From Limnomonas spitsbergensis (lineage: Eukaryota > Chlorophyta > Chlorophyceae > Chlamydomonadales): 64,000 nucleotides of DNA. Positions 11,101 through 20,383 of the stretch are shown here, piece after piece. Location of the stretch: positions 2,232,001 through 2,296,000 of the forward strand of contig JAYJMM010000093.1 of the NCBI GenBank assembly GCA_037349105.1, read 5' to 3'. Within the stretch, counting starts at the first letter, position 1; each line of letters starts with the position of its first letter. A program made the position numbers and the translations under genes. The notes below the pieces were generated by a model. The model had not been told where the DNA came from. It searched no databases and saw only the letters and a program-made list of their open reading frames with translations.

Positions 11101-14100
11101 TGAGGGTTGAGGTTTCCGGCACTGCAGTAGGCGAGGCTGCATGTGGGTTTAGGGTGCATCGTCGAAGCTGAAGTATGGTGGTTTGGTTGAGGATTTCATC
11201 AACTGTTAGTGGGTTTCATACAGTGCTGTGCCAACTACGGTCCTTACGGTGGCTGAATTGTGTAGCTGAGTTTCAGTCACCTTAATTCAGGGCAAATTCA
11301 GCTACATTTACCAGTGAGGGGCCATAATTACTGACACAATATCTGAATTACGGCGCAATAGCACAGCACTGCTTTCATAGCTGGATTGTAGCTGAGCTCA
11401 AGAGGGGAGTGGATGTCGCGAAATCGCTGCAACTACGCCAGGCGATTGACCGACCTCCTAACACCTCCCCTCTTCTCCCTGTGTCGCTGCTCGCTGACCT
11501 GTTACAGCTGGTGGAGGCAGCGGGCGTCAAGGCGCCATTGACCGAGCCCTGAACCCCTGCCTTTCCCTCTGTGTGTGTGGCTGCTGGCTGATCTGTTCCT
11601 CGGCGGTGTTGAGGGGGTAGCCGACGCCAAGGCGCTACGTCTGCAGCAAGCTGATAACCGAGCCTTGACCCCTCCCTTCTCCTCTCTATGTGTAGCTGCT
11701 GGCTGATCTGTTCCTCATCAGTGTTAGGGGGGTAGCCAACGCCAAAGCATTACAACTACACCGGTCTGTTGACCGAGCCCTAACCCTTTCCTTCCCCACC
11801 CTATGTACAGCTGCTCGCTTACCTGTTCCTCCGCAGTGTTGAGGGGGGGCCGATGCGAAGGCGCTACGCCTGTGGAAAGCCGCTGACCGAGCCTTGACCA
11901 CTCCCTTCTCCTCTCTATCTGTAGCTGCTGGCTAACCTATTCCTCAACAGGGTGAAAGAGGCGGCCGACATTAAAGCACTGCGCCGACGCCAGGCTGTTG
12001 ACCGAGCCCGTACCCCTCCCTTTCCTTCTGTGTGTGTAGCTTCTGGCCGAGGCCAGGGGGAAGTGGAGGAGGCATACCTTTGTTAACTATACAAGGGGCC
12101 AATTTTTCGTATATTCCTTGTTCATAGACCTGTCCCTGCTTGAACGAGGCAGCCGACGCCAATGCGCTGCGCCTGCGGCAAGTCGTTGACCAACCTCCTA
12201 AACCCTCCCCTCCCCACACTATATACAGCTCCTGGCTGATCTGTTCTTAACCCTTAACCTGAAACTCTGAACCCTCCCCTTCCCACGCTAAATACAACTC
12301 CTGGCAGATCTGTTCCTCAGCAGCGTGAAGGCGGCCACCGGCGCCAAGGCGCTACGCGGGCGGCAAGCTGTAGACCTTCACCCTAAGTTGTGCACCTTAG
12401 CCAGGCTGTTTACCAAGCCCTGAACTGAACCCATCCCCACCCTTTATACAGCTGCTCGCTGACCTGGTCCCCAGCCTCGTGAAGGAGGCAGCTGAGTAGC
12501 TGAGTAGCTGACGCCATTGACCGAGCCCTAACCCTTTCCTTGCCCACCACCTATACAGCTGCTCGCCGACCTGTTCCTCAGCAGCGTGAAGGAGGCCGCT
12601 GATGCGAAAGCACTGCGCCTACACCAGGCTGTGGACCAACCTCCTAACCCCCCCTCCCTTCCCCACTCTATATACAGCTCCTGGCTGACCTGTTCCTCAG
12701 TAGCGTGAAGGAGGCCGCTGATGCCAAAGCACTGCGCCTACACCAGGCTGTGGACCAACCTCCTAACCCCCCCTCCCTTCCCCACTCTATATACAGCTCC
12801 TGGCTGACCTGTTCCTCAGCAGCGTGAAGGAAGCCGCTGATGCCAAAGCGTTTCGTCTGCGGCAAGCTGTGGACGCTAGCAACCGTGAGGACGGGCGGAT
12901 GGACGGGCTGGCAGTGAAAGCTGGGTGGGACGAGGGCGAGATGCCGGCTGCTGAGGACGCCTCAACGATGGAGTATGACCGCAGCTTTGCGGAGGAGCTG
13001 GCGAACAAGGTGTGCAGGAGGGGGGTCGGAGGTTGAACTTAAGGGTGTGTTTGGGGGCAGGTGGGAAGAGTGGCGCAGAGGACGCCTCAACCATGGAGTA
13101 TGACCGCAGCTTTGTGGAGGAGCTGACGAACAAGGTGGGGGTGTGGGAGGGGGGGGAGGGGCAGGTGGGGTGTGAGGGCGGGGGCAGGAGCTGATGAGCA
13201 AAGTGGGAGAGGAGGGAGTGGGTGGGACGAGGGCGAGATGCCGGCTGCAGAGGATGCCTCAACCATGGAGTATGACCGCAGCTTTGCGGAGGAGCTGGCA
13301 AACAAGGTATGTGTGGCGTGTTTATCGATATGTGTTTCCCCATATTCCAACGTGCTGCATTTAAAAAGTCCATGCACTTGGGAAAACAAATGGGTAGGTG
13401 CGGGAGGGGCGGGAGGGTGGCCAACGGTGTGTGTGTGTGGGCGGGTGGGACAAGGTCGAGATGCCCACTGCAGAGGACACCTCAACCATGGAGTAAGACC
13501 GCAGCTTCGCGGAGGAACTGGCGAACAAGGTATGTGTGGGGGGAGAAGCGAAGGTGCAGGAAGGGCTGGAGAGTGGCCAACGGTCTACGTGTGTGGGTGG
13601 GACAAGGTCGAGATGCCCACTGCAGAGGGTGTCTCCAGGAGTGCGACAGTTGCTTTTCAGAGACACTGGCAAACAAGGTATGTGGGAGGGGGGTTAGGAG
13701 GTTGGACTAAAATGTGTGTGTGTCTGGGCAGGTGGGGCGAGGGCGAGATGGCCACTGCAGAGGGTGCCTTAAGGAGTATGACGGTTGCTTTTCAGAGACA
13801 CTGGCAAACAAGGTAGGTGGGAGGGGGGTTGGGAGGTTGGACTTAAAGGCGTGTGTGTCTGGGCGGGCGGAAGAGGGGTGCAGAGGAGCCCGAGTCCCGT
13901 TAAAGCTCGAGTGGAAGATCCTCCCTCCCCTTGAATCCTGTGGCTCTGTATAGGTTCAATTTTCCTGTTATATCCTTGTATCAGATCCCCAAAGAGTCCA
14001 GTAAAGCTTGCAGTGCACGACCCTTCCCTCCCCTTCAGCACTGAGTCGGCTTATTTTTTCATGTCCTTTCTTGACATCAGATCCTGCGCCCTGTCAAAAG

Positions 14101-17100
14101 CTCGAGCGGACGATCCTCTGTTGACCAAATTCCTGTGCCGCTCTGAAGGCTTTTTTTTCGCGTCTCCTCGCAAGTTCAGATCCCGAGCCCCGTAAAGCTC
14201 GCAGTAGACGATCCTCCCTCCCCTTCAATCCTGTGCCACTGTGAAACGTTCTTTTTCCGTGCCTCTTCCCAACGTCAGATCCTCAGCCCCGTCAGGCTTG
14301 CAGCAGATGATTGTCCCTCCTCTTTCATCCAGGTGAACTACTGGTACTCATATTTTTTGTTTATCCCCAACTTCAGATCCCGAGTCCTGTCAGGCTTGCA
14401 GCGGATGATCCTCCTTTCCCCATGTTCTTCAGCGATGATCGGATCATGAACCCACGCATATTTGTGGGCACCTCGGTCAACGATATCGTCAAGCGTAAGG
14501 TTTGGGTTTAAGGTTTAGGGTTTAGGAACTATAAATTAGACCGCATCATGAACCCGCGCATCTTCGTGCCGGTGGGCACTTCGTTCAATGATATCATCAA
14601 GCGCGAGTGGAAGACTTGATTGCTGTTTGTAGGGTGCCTCAGCAACAGTCGAGTTGCGAGCCCCACTTATTTTTGTTAATTCGCCAGGTACGAGCATAAA
14701 ACTTTGTTGCAAAAACATACATTGTCAACAGTTGGTGAACGGCTGGTTTGAATCATCAGCCCACACACCTTGGTATGGACGTCAGTTTATGATATTATCA
14801 AGGATTCAAGGTTCAGGGTTTTAGATTTAGGTTTTGTGAACTATGGTTCAGGGTGTGTGACATGTGCCCACGCTCACCTGTGTTTGGGGTTTAGGGTTTG
14901 TTCGCTCCAACGCCTTGAGAAACGCTTGTTCAAGCAATCACAAGTTATTTTGCCTGTTCTTAGCACCCCACCCCCCCATCATCTGCTGCTGGCGGCGCAG
15001 CATGAGCAGCACAGGTCATGTACATGTGTCAAGAGGAACGTTTGTCCTGCGCCCATGTTCGGCGGAGCCGCTAGTTATCTGACTCGCAACTGTCGCTGCT
15101 GCGACAGATTTGCCAGAGCAGCCCATAATCTTACTTGCTGCAGCTGCTGCAGTGGCGGCGGAATCAGCTTCGCCGGAGCTGCTCATTATCTTAATCTTTA
15201 TCTTACTCGTTATCGTAATGGCTGTGGCTGTGGCTGCTGCTGCTGCTGCTGCTCCTGATACTGAAGCAGATTTGCAGGAGCTGATCAATATCTCACTTTC
15301 TGCTGCTGCTGCTGCAGCAGATTTCCCAGAGCTGCTCAATATCTCACTTGTTGTCGCTGCTGTTGTTGCAACAGATTCTCCGGAGCTGCTCATTGTACTG
15401 CTGGCCACTTTCAAGTACAGCCGGTACATGGTGACACCCTCTGTCGGGGCAGTACACGTGATATTGCACCAGGTAGGAACCAGGCCTGCTGTCTGAATTA
15501 GAGGGTGCTTCAGCTACGATTCAGCTACATCTTGTCATATGGTCGGGTAGGCCTGGTGCAGCACGCAATACTGTCCGAGTATTGGGCTGTTAATCTGTCA
15601 TTCTGAGTGTGTGCTGTTCCCATTGACCTAGTGGTGGCGGCCCAGCAGCCTGCCAAAGCCAGTGGTCTGGTATAAATTGAAGGGAACGGAATAAAAGCTT
15701 CATTTTGCACATGGTTGTCCCCTGCTAGCTCGCCTGCCTGCATTTTGAGAGGGTCTATTAGACCCCGGCATTTCAGGATGAGCTTCCTTTCCATTGCTTC
15801 TCTCCGTTGTTTTGCTGGTTTCTGTTTTTTCGTTATTCCTCGTATGCCGGATCGCACAGCGTTTGAATCTTTTGCATATCATTAAGTAACCAGTGAAACC
15901 GGCTTTTGGCCCGTTGGAGGAATGCGAGGGTGCAGTATCAACAACATCACGTACCGGTGCACGGTTGAAAAAACCTTACACCGGTACTGTATGTAAAACT
16001 TACACCGGCGGTGCGTGATGTTTGTAGATGGTACGTGATGCTGCACCGTAGGTAAAGCGTGGATTCCTGCTGGTATAATTTGCGAGCGGTGCGCGAGAGG
16101 TGGCGCGGATGGAACAGACGTGCCGTATAACACTTGTTGCTGCCTGACACGGGCACCATGCATTCTAGGGGCATTTCGGCACAGTTGGGGCGCGCGATAA
16201 CGGCGTTGAGCGGAATCAGGTAGAATCGGGTGGTGCGTGCATAATTATCACACAAATTAAATTCCTTGAGGGGCTTTTAGTAAAGGATGGGGGGGGGGGA
16301 ATTGCGGGGATGTTTTTTTCGCTTCCGGTAGCCTGTGTGGGGGGGAATCTGGTAAAATCGGGTGGTGCGTGCATAATTAAAACACATATGAATGTCCCTG
16401 AGGGGCTTTTTATAAAAGATGGAAAGGAAATTCTGCGGGGCTTGGTTTTTTTATGGTAGCGTATGTGGGGGGGAAGGCTCTCATATTCCGTGGTGTGCAC
16501 TGGCAAACAAAATATTTCCACCAGTGTTGTGCCAATTACGGTCCTTACGGTGGCTGAATTACTTAGCTGTGTTGCAGTCACCGTAATTTCAAGGCAAATT
16601 CAGCTACTTTACCAGTGAAAGTCCGTCCTAACCAACACAATTTTCGAATTACGGCGCAATTGGACAGCAATGGTTTCCACGCATCCTGCCAGCTCTGGGC
16701 TGCAAGGAAGAAGAAAAGAAAGTAAGCTTTGCCCCGTGGGGGGCGTTAGACTTAGGAAAACAGCGCAGCCTGGGCCGAGGCGACATCTGCGCTATAACCG
16801 TAGCTCTGGGCTGCATCTGTAGGTTGCAGTTGCCGGCTGCCGCACAGCTCTGGTTCGTGACTGTTGTCGATCAGACAGTGGACACACAAGAAAGTGTGGG
16901 GCACAACTCAAGCTTGCGGCGCCTTGGACGGGTCCCCCCCCCTTTTGTCACTCAGCTACCTCCCGGCCTCCGGCTGGAGGCTCCGTTTGTGGCCAGCCAT
17001 GCTGCGTTGACCACCAGTCGTAGGCCGGACTAGGTCCGGTCCCAATCGGGCCTTTGGCAGCCGCGGGGCAGACTGCTCAAGGTGGCCTCGTAGCCGAAAA

Positions 17101-19468
17101 AGAAACACTTGAGTTGGGCATACACACTCAACCCTACAAATCGCTTGCTTGCTTGTTTGTAGGTGGCTGATCCGAGGGACATCTGCCAAGCTTACCTCCA
17201 GGTGTGCCTAGCAGGTTTTCAAGGCTTAACCCTAAACCCTAAACCCTAAACCCTGATCCGAGGGACATCTGCCAAGCTTACCTCCAGGTGTGCCTAGCAG
17301 GTTTGAAAGCTAGGGCACCTGCCTTGTTCTGCCCATCGTATTCTGTGTGCCCTGCACCGCATGCGGCACTTCAAATATTTTCAAAACTGGCATACCGGTA
17401 GTCAGAGTTGTCGATTGATGTGAGGCTCTCCTTTGTGTGGGAAACAATCCTCGGCGAAGCCACCTTTCCATTTTGTGTCCAGCATGAGCAACATAAACAT
17501 CAGTTGCTGTAGCAGTGGCAGTAGTAGCAGCAGTAGAAGAGACAGCAACCGTAGCAATGGAAGTAACAAAAGCATCAGCAGTAGTAGCAGCATGAACAGT
17601 GGCAGCAGCAGCTGCATCTGCAGATTCTTGCGGCTCGTTTTTTTTCAGTGTCACCCATTGTACAGCTGGCACCTCAACCCCAGACATGGACTGTTTAGTG
17701 TAACATCCAGAGTTACGCATAAGTGTATGGGGGGGGGTCACCCTTAAGCCACCCACCCCCCTCCTTCCTTTCTGAGTCTGTCAACATAGTAACGTACCGT
17801 CTGCCGTACTGCCTGCCTGCCGTCATACTGCCTGAGTGCCTGCCGTTGCAAACCAGGCCTGATACGCACTGAGCCAGATCTAAACAGGGAGAGGGTGTTG
17901 AATACGCAAACCCTGGTGAATTTTTCCAAACATTTGTTTTTATCGATTGCTTACCGGTATATGTAGCTCTTGCATAATGATGACGAACTGCATATTTTTT
18001 AGGGATATCTTCTGTGATGAGCCGCATCTACCGCTGCTGCAGGCGACCCTCTTGAGGCGGCGCGTCATTCTGGATCGCTGCCGATACCTCCATGGAGGGG
18101 AGCACGGCCTCACAGATCTACGCATCGCATTGCAGGTTGGTTGTTAGTTGATATCCGTCGGTTGTCAGTTGACGTAAGTCGGTTGTCAGTTGGGAACTTT
18201 GGGAACACGGCCTTAAAGACCTATGCATCGCGTGGCAGTTCAGGCTTACGGTTGAGGGTTTTTAGGTTCAGTGATGGAAGTCCCTGTAGGTCATCTGAGG
18301 AGCTTGGCCTAAGGGACCGCGGCATCGCAATGCGGCTCAGTGGAAGTGTTAGGGTTACATGACAGGAGATCTCCCCTCACATGACCTGGGTAGTCCCCAT
18401 GTGTGGGGGAATGGTCCAGTGGTACAACACAGGTGTTATTCATACTTCCATACCCAAAAGTTGAGGGGTTGAACCCGCCACACGATCTTCTCTCCCCCCG
18501 CCTAGAACGCCAGGTTACATGTTCCTGCTACCTTACATAGGAGGGTGGCATGGCTGCACCATGGTCCTGGGACTCCTGGCTGTGCATGGTCAATGGAATT
18601 GAGCTAGTCATTCCCTACCAGCCCCATGCGGCCGAGCGTTCAGCAGGGCCCAGCAGGTATGAACCATTATAAACTTCACAGTTATAAACACGGGGACTGA
18701 CCTGGGCAGTCCCTTCAGGCACAATGACACACCTTAATACCTCCCATTCTGGACGGACGTCATTACATGCACCCAAGTGGGTGGGTGGAGTGTTAACAGT
18801 GCCTGCTATGGACAGTGAGCATATTGCAAGACGAGTTGTCATCAGTGCTGTGCAATTGCGCTGTAATTCAGAAATCTTGGAAGTAATCATGGCCCCTTCC
18901 GGGTAACAGTAGTGCAGAGGCTAAATTACGGTGGCTGAAATCAGCTTTGTAATACAGCTACTAGACTGTAATTGGCACAGCACAGGCTTTAAACCCTTAT
19001 TAAAAAACTCGATCCCCTAGGAACAAGCTGCAGTGCAAATACGTGTTTTATGGTGATTTGGTTGCTTGCCTGGGGGGGGACACTGTTTCTTTTCGCTCGC
19101 TGTCCTGGTCTCTTTCGTGCCGGTTTACAGGCGCATGCCCATGCATCGAATGGGATGCTCTGCTGGAAGTCAATGACGTTACACCTCTGGGCCGCGCTCA
19201 AGAAAGTTTGTGCCGCGTGGGCGCCTAACGAAATAGTTGGGAGGGGAAAACGAACCAAACCCGAGAGGGCAGGACAAAATAGGAGGAAAGTGGGAAGCGC
19301 TTCTGGACAGGAGAAACTTCACAACAAACTCTTGCATGAACTTTGCAGGACTCCCTGTTGGCGGCTGAGCGCCTCACGACCCCGTTCATGGCGGCGCTGG
19401 AGGCCTGCGGCTGGCGCACCGATAAGGTGGTCGTCGAGGCGGTCCGACGGCGAGCGCGATGGTCATGA
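5164..19468 (+). CDS. RUS (ROOT UV-B SENSITIVE, DUF647) family protein, 11 exons, 5' end missing
   Basis: Exons: 5164-5246, 5663-5825, 6018-6126, 6746-6881, 9028-9170, 12797-13009, 14377-14494, 15375-15472, 17163-17201, 18043-18135 and 19349-19468 (TGA). All have AG/GT borders and compatible phases, giving about 437 residues. The reading follows the RUS family along its length: 'YPNSVGPKYLQYSLWQGV', then 'AGAMNWILKDGIGQLG', 'ATALEMLTIVFPAYF', 'GSTRSVFNLSFSRGNNIADI', 'TAKSTSQ', 'GLCTLVGQSGPLAV', 'SIPLATLNSTRL' and a C-terminal 'ALEACGWRTDKV'. In plants RUS1 and RUS2 act in plastid-related root UV-B signalling and auxin-linked development, and other members occur across eukaryotes; the biochemical role is unsettled. 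The N-terminal exon(s) left of 5164 were not found. Exon 7 could end at 14499, but the 14494 donor (GTAAGG) is stronger and restores phase with exon 8. Introns carry many exon-edge copies, a DNA transposon, two or three MITEs, a SINE and a LINE tail. Confidence 0.9.
5220..5560 (+). repeat. G-rich degenerate repeat in RUS intron 1
   Basis: Short units such as 'gggacgtgggcttg' recur many times (about 5265, 5330, 5400). They give low-complexity Gly/Leu-rich frames in all phases. This fills the intron between the exon 1 donor and the telomere-like block before exon 2. Confidence 0.6.
5568..5660 (+). repeat. Telomere-like heptamer array directly before RUS exon 2
   Basis: About 12 copies of CCCTGAA/CCCTAAA/CCCTGTA run up to the acceptor 'ccttgcag' of exon 2. 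A smaller block (5830-5862) follows the exon 2 donor. The plant-type telomere repeat is CCCTAAA; this is an interstitial, degenerate version. Confidence 0.8.
6479..6745 (+). repeat. Telomere-like block and acceptor-side copies of RUS exon 4
   Basis: CCCTAAA blocks lie at 6479-6505 and about 6549-6577. Between and after them the acceptor context 'gtgacat-cgtaggggctt' occurs at about 6526, 6580 (variant) and 6690 before the real one at 6733. The 6580 copy continues for about 50 bp into exon 4 coding sequence ('ggctagtggctc'). Confidence 0.8.
6882..8009 (+). repeat. Eight tandem donor-side copies of RUS exon 4
   Basis: The 3' part of exon 4 ('cagtggatcttctccagcct' then 'gctgggaa') with its donor recurs at about 6971-7026, 7090-7150, 7207-7271, 7325-7391, 7443-7510, 7567-7625, 7727-7786 and 7945-8008, roughly every 120 bp. 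G-rich intron sequence of similar type separates copies. Most keep 'gcag|gt', so each is a potential alternative donor. Several contain stops in the exon 4 frame, so only the first copy is modelled. Confidence 0.9.
8010..8220. repeat. Dispersed repeat, copy 2 (inside RUS intron 4)
   Basis: This is the diverged partner of the 4612-4830 element, lying between the donor-side copies of RUS exon 4 and the acceptor-side copies of exon 5. Copy 1 lies just upstream of the first visible RUS exon, so both flank or sit within the same gene. Confidence 0.55.
8400..9027 (+). repeat. Four acceptor-side copies of RUS exon 5
   Basis: 'cag' plus 'gtgtcggcttatgcacctt' and 'ggtgggccagag' occurs at about 8413, 8648, 8768 and 8882 (diverged) before the real exon 5 at 9028. 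Copies 2 and 3 are near-identical for about 90 bp. Only the last reads through to 'LSSYQTVKSIPLATLN' and a donor. Confidence 0.88.
9240..9345 (+). repeat. Donor-side copy of RUS exon 5 and GATC-rich spacer
   Basis: 'gagctcctaccagatggtca' and following bases repeat the end of exon 5 with changes that destroy the frame. It is preceded by short 'agatccaatagatc' units (9195-9255). A third degenerate copy lies at about 11030-11095, beyond the inserted transposon, so the transposon split the array. Confidence 0.8.
9452..10937 (-). mobile_element. DNA transposon copy 1 with G-tract terminal inverted repeats
   Basis: Left end 'acggggggggcaaaaaaaaa' leads to 'accccatg' (about 9452-9490). The right end (about 10891-10937) read in reverse is 'tcgaggggggggcaaaaaca' leading to 'gaccccatgcccc'. 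The element of about 1.5 kb sits in RUS intron 5 and carries a zinc-finger-like frame on the minus strand. A second copy with matching ends and protein lies at 42945-44181. Superfamily not recognised; no convincing target duplication was found. Confidence 0.6.
9794..10435 (-). pseudogene. Transposon-borne zinc-finger-like protein, interrupted by one in-frame TGA
   Basis: Frames 10435-10124 and 10108-9794 are in the same phase, separated by one TGA. The protein contains 'MSAEFPYRG', a Cys/His pattern C-x4-C then H-x3-H in 'YCRVAGCGMKFKLSAMRLH' and 'VARH', more Cys pairs around the stop, 'SYHYLDHMLTAHPDQQL', and a basic C-terminal helix region. The copy at 43611-43925 has the same start and end but lacks the Cys/His block. 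Likely DNA-binding and element-encoded; transposase activity is not shown. Confidence 0.6.
11221..11371. mobile_element. hAT-type MITE, copy M1
   Basis: 151 bp with inverted ends CAGTGCTGTGC. Flanks are 'gtttcata' and 'ctttcata', a 7/8 match to an 8-bp target duplication typical of hAT elements. The interior is shared with 16522-16672. It sits in RUS intron 5. Confidence 0.8.
11380..12796 (+). repeat. About twelve acceptor-side copies of RUS exon 6
   Basis: Units reading '(c)tgctggctgacctgttcct' and then AGC AGC GTG AAG GAG GCC GCY GAY GC- AA- GC- recur about every 110-120 bp (starts near 11388, 11480, 11575, 11690, 11808, 11920, 12035, 12220, 12295, 12445, 12553, 12672). Many keep 'tacag' or 'tgtag' in front. 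Between copies the text 'ccgagccctaaccc' resembles telomeric heptamers. The last copy (12797) is the only one that continues to the rest of the exon. Confidence 0.9.
13010..13816 (+). repeat. Five donor-side copies of RUS exon 6
   Basis: The exon 6 end, encoding GEMPAAEDAS-MEYDRSFAEELANK with donor 'aacaag|gt', recurs at about 13070-13133, 13222-13307, 13450-13529, 13600-13678 and 13733-13811. The first copies keep the reading frame almost perfectly; the last two have lost it. Confidence 0.9.
13860..14376 (+). repeat. About five acceptor-side copies of RUS exon 7
   Basis: 'agatcccgagccccgtaaag' followed by a 'gatcctccctcccctt' block recurs at about 13885, 13983, 14077, 14177 and 14277 before exon 7 at 14377. 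Intron-type 'ttcttgacatcag' acceptor sequence precedes several. Confidence 0.85.
14500..14830 (+). repeat. Telomere-like block and donor-side copies of RUS exon 7
   Basis: TTTAGGG-like repeats (14501-14528) follow the donor. Copies of the exon end ('gcatcatgaacccgcgcat' and 'gatatcatcaagcg') lie at about 14541-14606, and a shorter one at about 14772-14805. Confidence 0.8.
15105..15374 (+). repeat. Acceptor-side copies of RUS exon 8 (Ala/Leu-rich)
   Basis: 'cagat-t-ccagagctgctca' units recur at about 15105, 15165, 15265 and 15320 before the real exon 8 start at 15375, with (GCT)n runs between. The frame stays open from 15110 to 15472, so a longer exon 8 including an Ala-rich stretch is possible. 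The short form is preferred because the phase matches exon 7 and the family. Confidence 0.75.
15500..16221 (+). other. RUS intron 8, no gene seen
   Basis: Nothing coding was recognised. 'ttacaccggta'-type words recur around 15950-16010, giving a weak local repeat. 'gggtgcttcagctacgattc' at about 15507 resembles sequence at 29077 and 58369 and may be the end of another short element. Confidence 0.4.
16222..16478. repeat. Two-copy tandem repeat of about 130 bp
   Basis: 'aatcgggtggtgcgtgcata' occurs at about 16226 and 16356, each followed by 'ccttgaggggctttt'-like text and a G-run ('tgtgtggggggg'). It lies in RUS intron 8 just before MITE M2. Confidence 0.75.
16522..16672. mobile_element. hAT-type MITE, copy M2
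   Basis: 151 bp, same interior as M1 ('acggtccttacggtggctga'). Ends are diverged ('cagtgttgtgc' and 'gacagcaatg'). Flanks 'atttccac' and 'gtttccac' match 7/8, again an 8-bp target duplication. Confidence 0.8.
17167..17304 (+). repeat. 86-bp duplication of RUS exon 9 donor side around telomere-like repeats
   Basis: A block beginning 'ctgatccgagggacatctgc' and ending 'gcctagcaggttt' occurs at 17167-17217 and 17253-17303. The 35 bp between contain three CCCTAAA heptamers. The first copy has the acceptor 'gtttgtag' and is modelled as exon 9; the second keeps the donor but lacks the acceptor. Confidence 0.85.
17305..18042 (+). other. RUS intron 9, no gene seen
   Basis: A CAG/AGC-rich stretch (about 17505-17625) produces a Ser-rich frame on + and a Leu-rich frame on -. 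Both are low complexity. Short 'tgccgt' repeats lie at about 17798-17850. No other feature was recognised. Confidence 0.5.
18136..18345 (+). repeat. Two donor-side copies of RUS exon 10 and a 'gtcggttgtcagttg' repeat
   Basis: 'acacggcctt-aagacctatgcatcg' (about 18202-18233) and 'cttggcctaagggaccgcgg' (about 18303) repeat the exon 10 end 'cacggcctcacagatctacg'. A 22-bp 'gtcggttgtcagttg' motif repeats at about 18157 and 18178. Confidence 0.75.
18401..18672 (+). mobile_element. tRNA-headed SINE, copy S1
   Basis: The head is tRNA-like, with an A-box-like 'tggtccagtgg' and a B-box-like 'gggttgaaccc' between complementary 'gtgtgg' and 'ccacac' ends. The tail 'catgcggccgagcgttcagc' plus 'agggcccagcaggta' matches the 3' tail of the LINE family here. 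A partner copy with head lies at 20577-20835 and a headless one at 61089-61262. A true tRNA gene is unlikely because the cloverleaf is poor. Confidence 0.7.
18843..18985. mobile_element. MITE, copy M4 (diverged)
   Basis: Starts 'cagtgctgtgcaattgcgct' and ends 'aattggcacagcac', the family's inverted ends, and shares 'attacggtggctgaa'. No clear target duplication. Lies in RUS intron 10. Confidence 0.6.
19170..19310 (-). mobile_element. LINE 3'-tail fragment just upstream of RUS exon 11
   Basis: 'caatgacgttacacctctgg' with 'gccgcgtgggcgcctaac' and an 'aggacaaaataggagg' stretch matches the 3' end of the LINE at 44278-45985 on the minus strand. It is 5'-truncated, as expected from target-primed reverse transcription. 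Confidence 0.75.
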
Positions 19469-20383
19469 CGATGGCGTCCACACTTTGAAAGTCCGAGCAG
19501 GAGAAATGATACGATGGCAACTATGCTAATCATGGTTGTTAGGTGATTTCTAGTTGCCGCCGACTGAGTTTGTGATGGCAGACTTTCACAGTCAGCCGTC
19601 CGCCCGGGTCGCCGTTTTTGTTCAGGTCTCCAAAACCAGCAGCAGAGGCAGGTGGAGGCAGAGTGCCTTTCTTCTGAGCAGGCGGTAAGGGTAGTCGGGG
19701 AAAACAACCTATAGATTGGGCCAGTCATGCCCCTACAGACACGTAGGAAGGCGATGGGGGGGGGGGGGGAAGGCTGTGAATTCTTACTTCTTATTGTGCC
19801 CCTGCACAACGGTTCTCAGCCGCTGTTGTATCTATAACTGTAGCTACTGAGGTGGCACCGTGGCAGGTGTCACTGTTTCTTCATTCTGGGTGTCGTCTGC
19901 TTCAATTCAACTACCTCAGGGCCTGGACCTGGTGTTGTCACACGATTCTTCGGGGACCGTGCGGAAATGGTAGCCCACCGTGATCAATTAATCCAGTACA
20001 GGCCTACAGGGTCGAAGATCCCTTCATATACAGGGGAGAGCCCCCCACACACTCTTAGGTGATGGGAGGCTCGCTTTTGTTCAAATGCCTATTCATTACT
20101 ATTTATATACTTTTGCTTGGGCTACCGGCCGTCTAGGATACGGTCCCTATAGACCCATTGGCAGCTGCCTAGGAGCCTGTCTTCCGGCAGTCGTGTGGTT
20201 CGCGCTCGCATCAAAATTTGGTTCTGGTGCATGGCCTGACCTGTCGCTGATTCCTTCCTTGCTTAAATAATGCCAGAGTATGGTCATTGGCGTTACTCCT
20301 AAGCTGGGCCATGCTTGAACGGCTCAGCCGCGTGGACGCTAGACTATCTGGTCAAGAAGAAGATACACTAATGGCAGCAACAT
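19469..20383. other. Flank 3' of the RUS gene, no gene seen
   Basis: The frame ends at the TGA at 19466-19468. No coding sequence was recognised up to the next LINE tail. Open frames on the minus strand here (19225-19809) overlap RUS exon 11 in antisense and are shadows. A G11 run lies at about 19757. Confidence 0.5.

Noticed and set aside
14495..14499. Ending RUS exon 7 at 14499 (AAG|GTTTGG)
   Set aside because: The donor GTAAGG at 14495 is stronger and is the only one that joins exon 8 in phase.
15016..15429. Ser/Ala-rich minus-strand frame
   Set aside because: It is antisense to the GCT-rich exon 8 copies and is low complexity.
17402..17747. Leu-rich (-) and Ser-rich (+) frames
   Set aside because: A CAG/AGC-rich repeat in an intron explains both.
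18401..18490. A tRNA gene with A and B boxes
   Set aside because: The cloverleaf is poor, and the sequence continues into a body and tail shared with other SINE copies.
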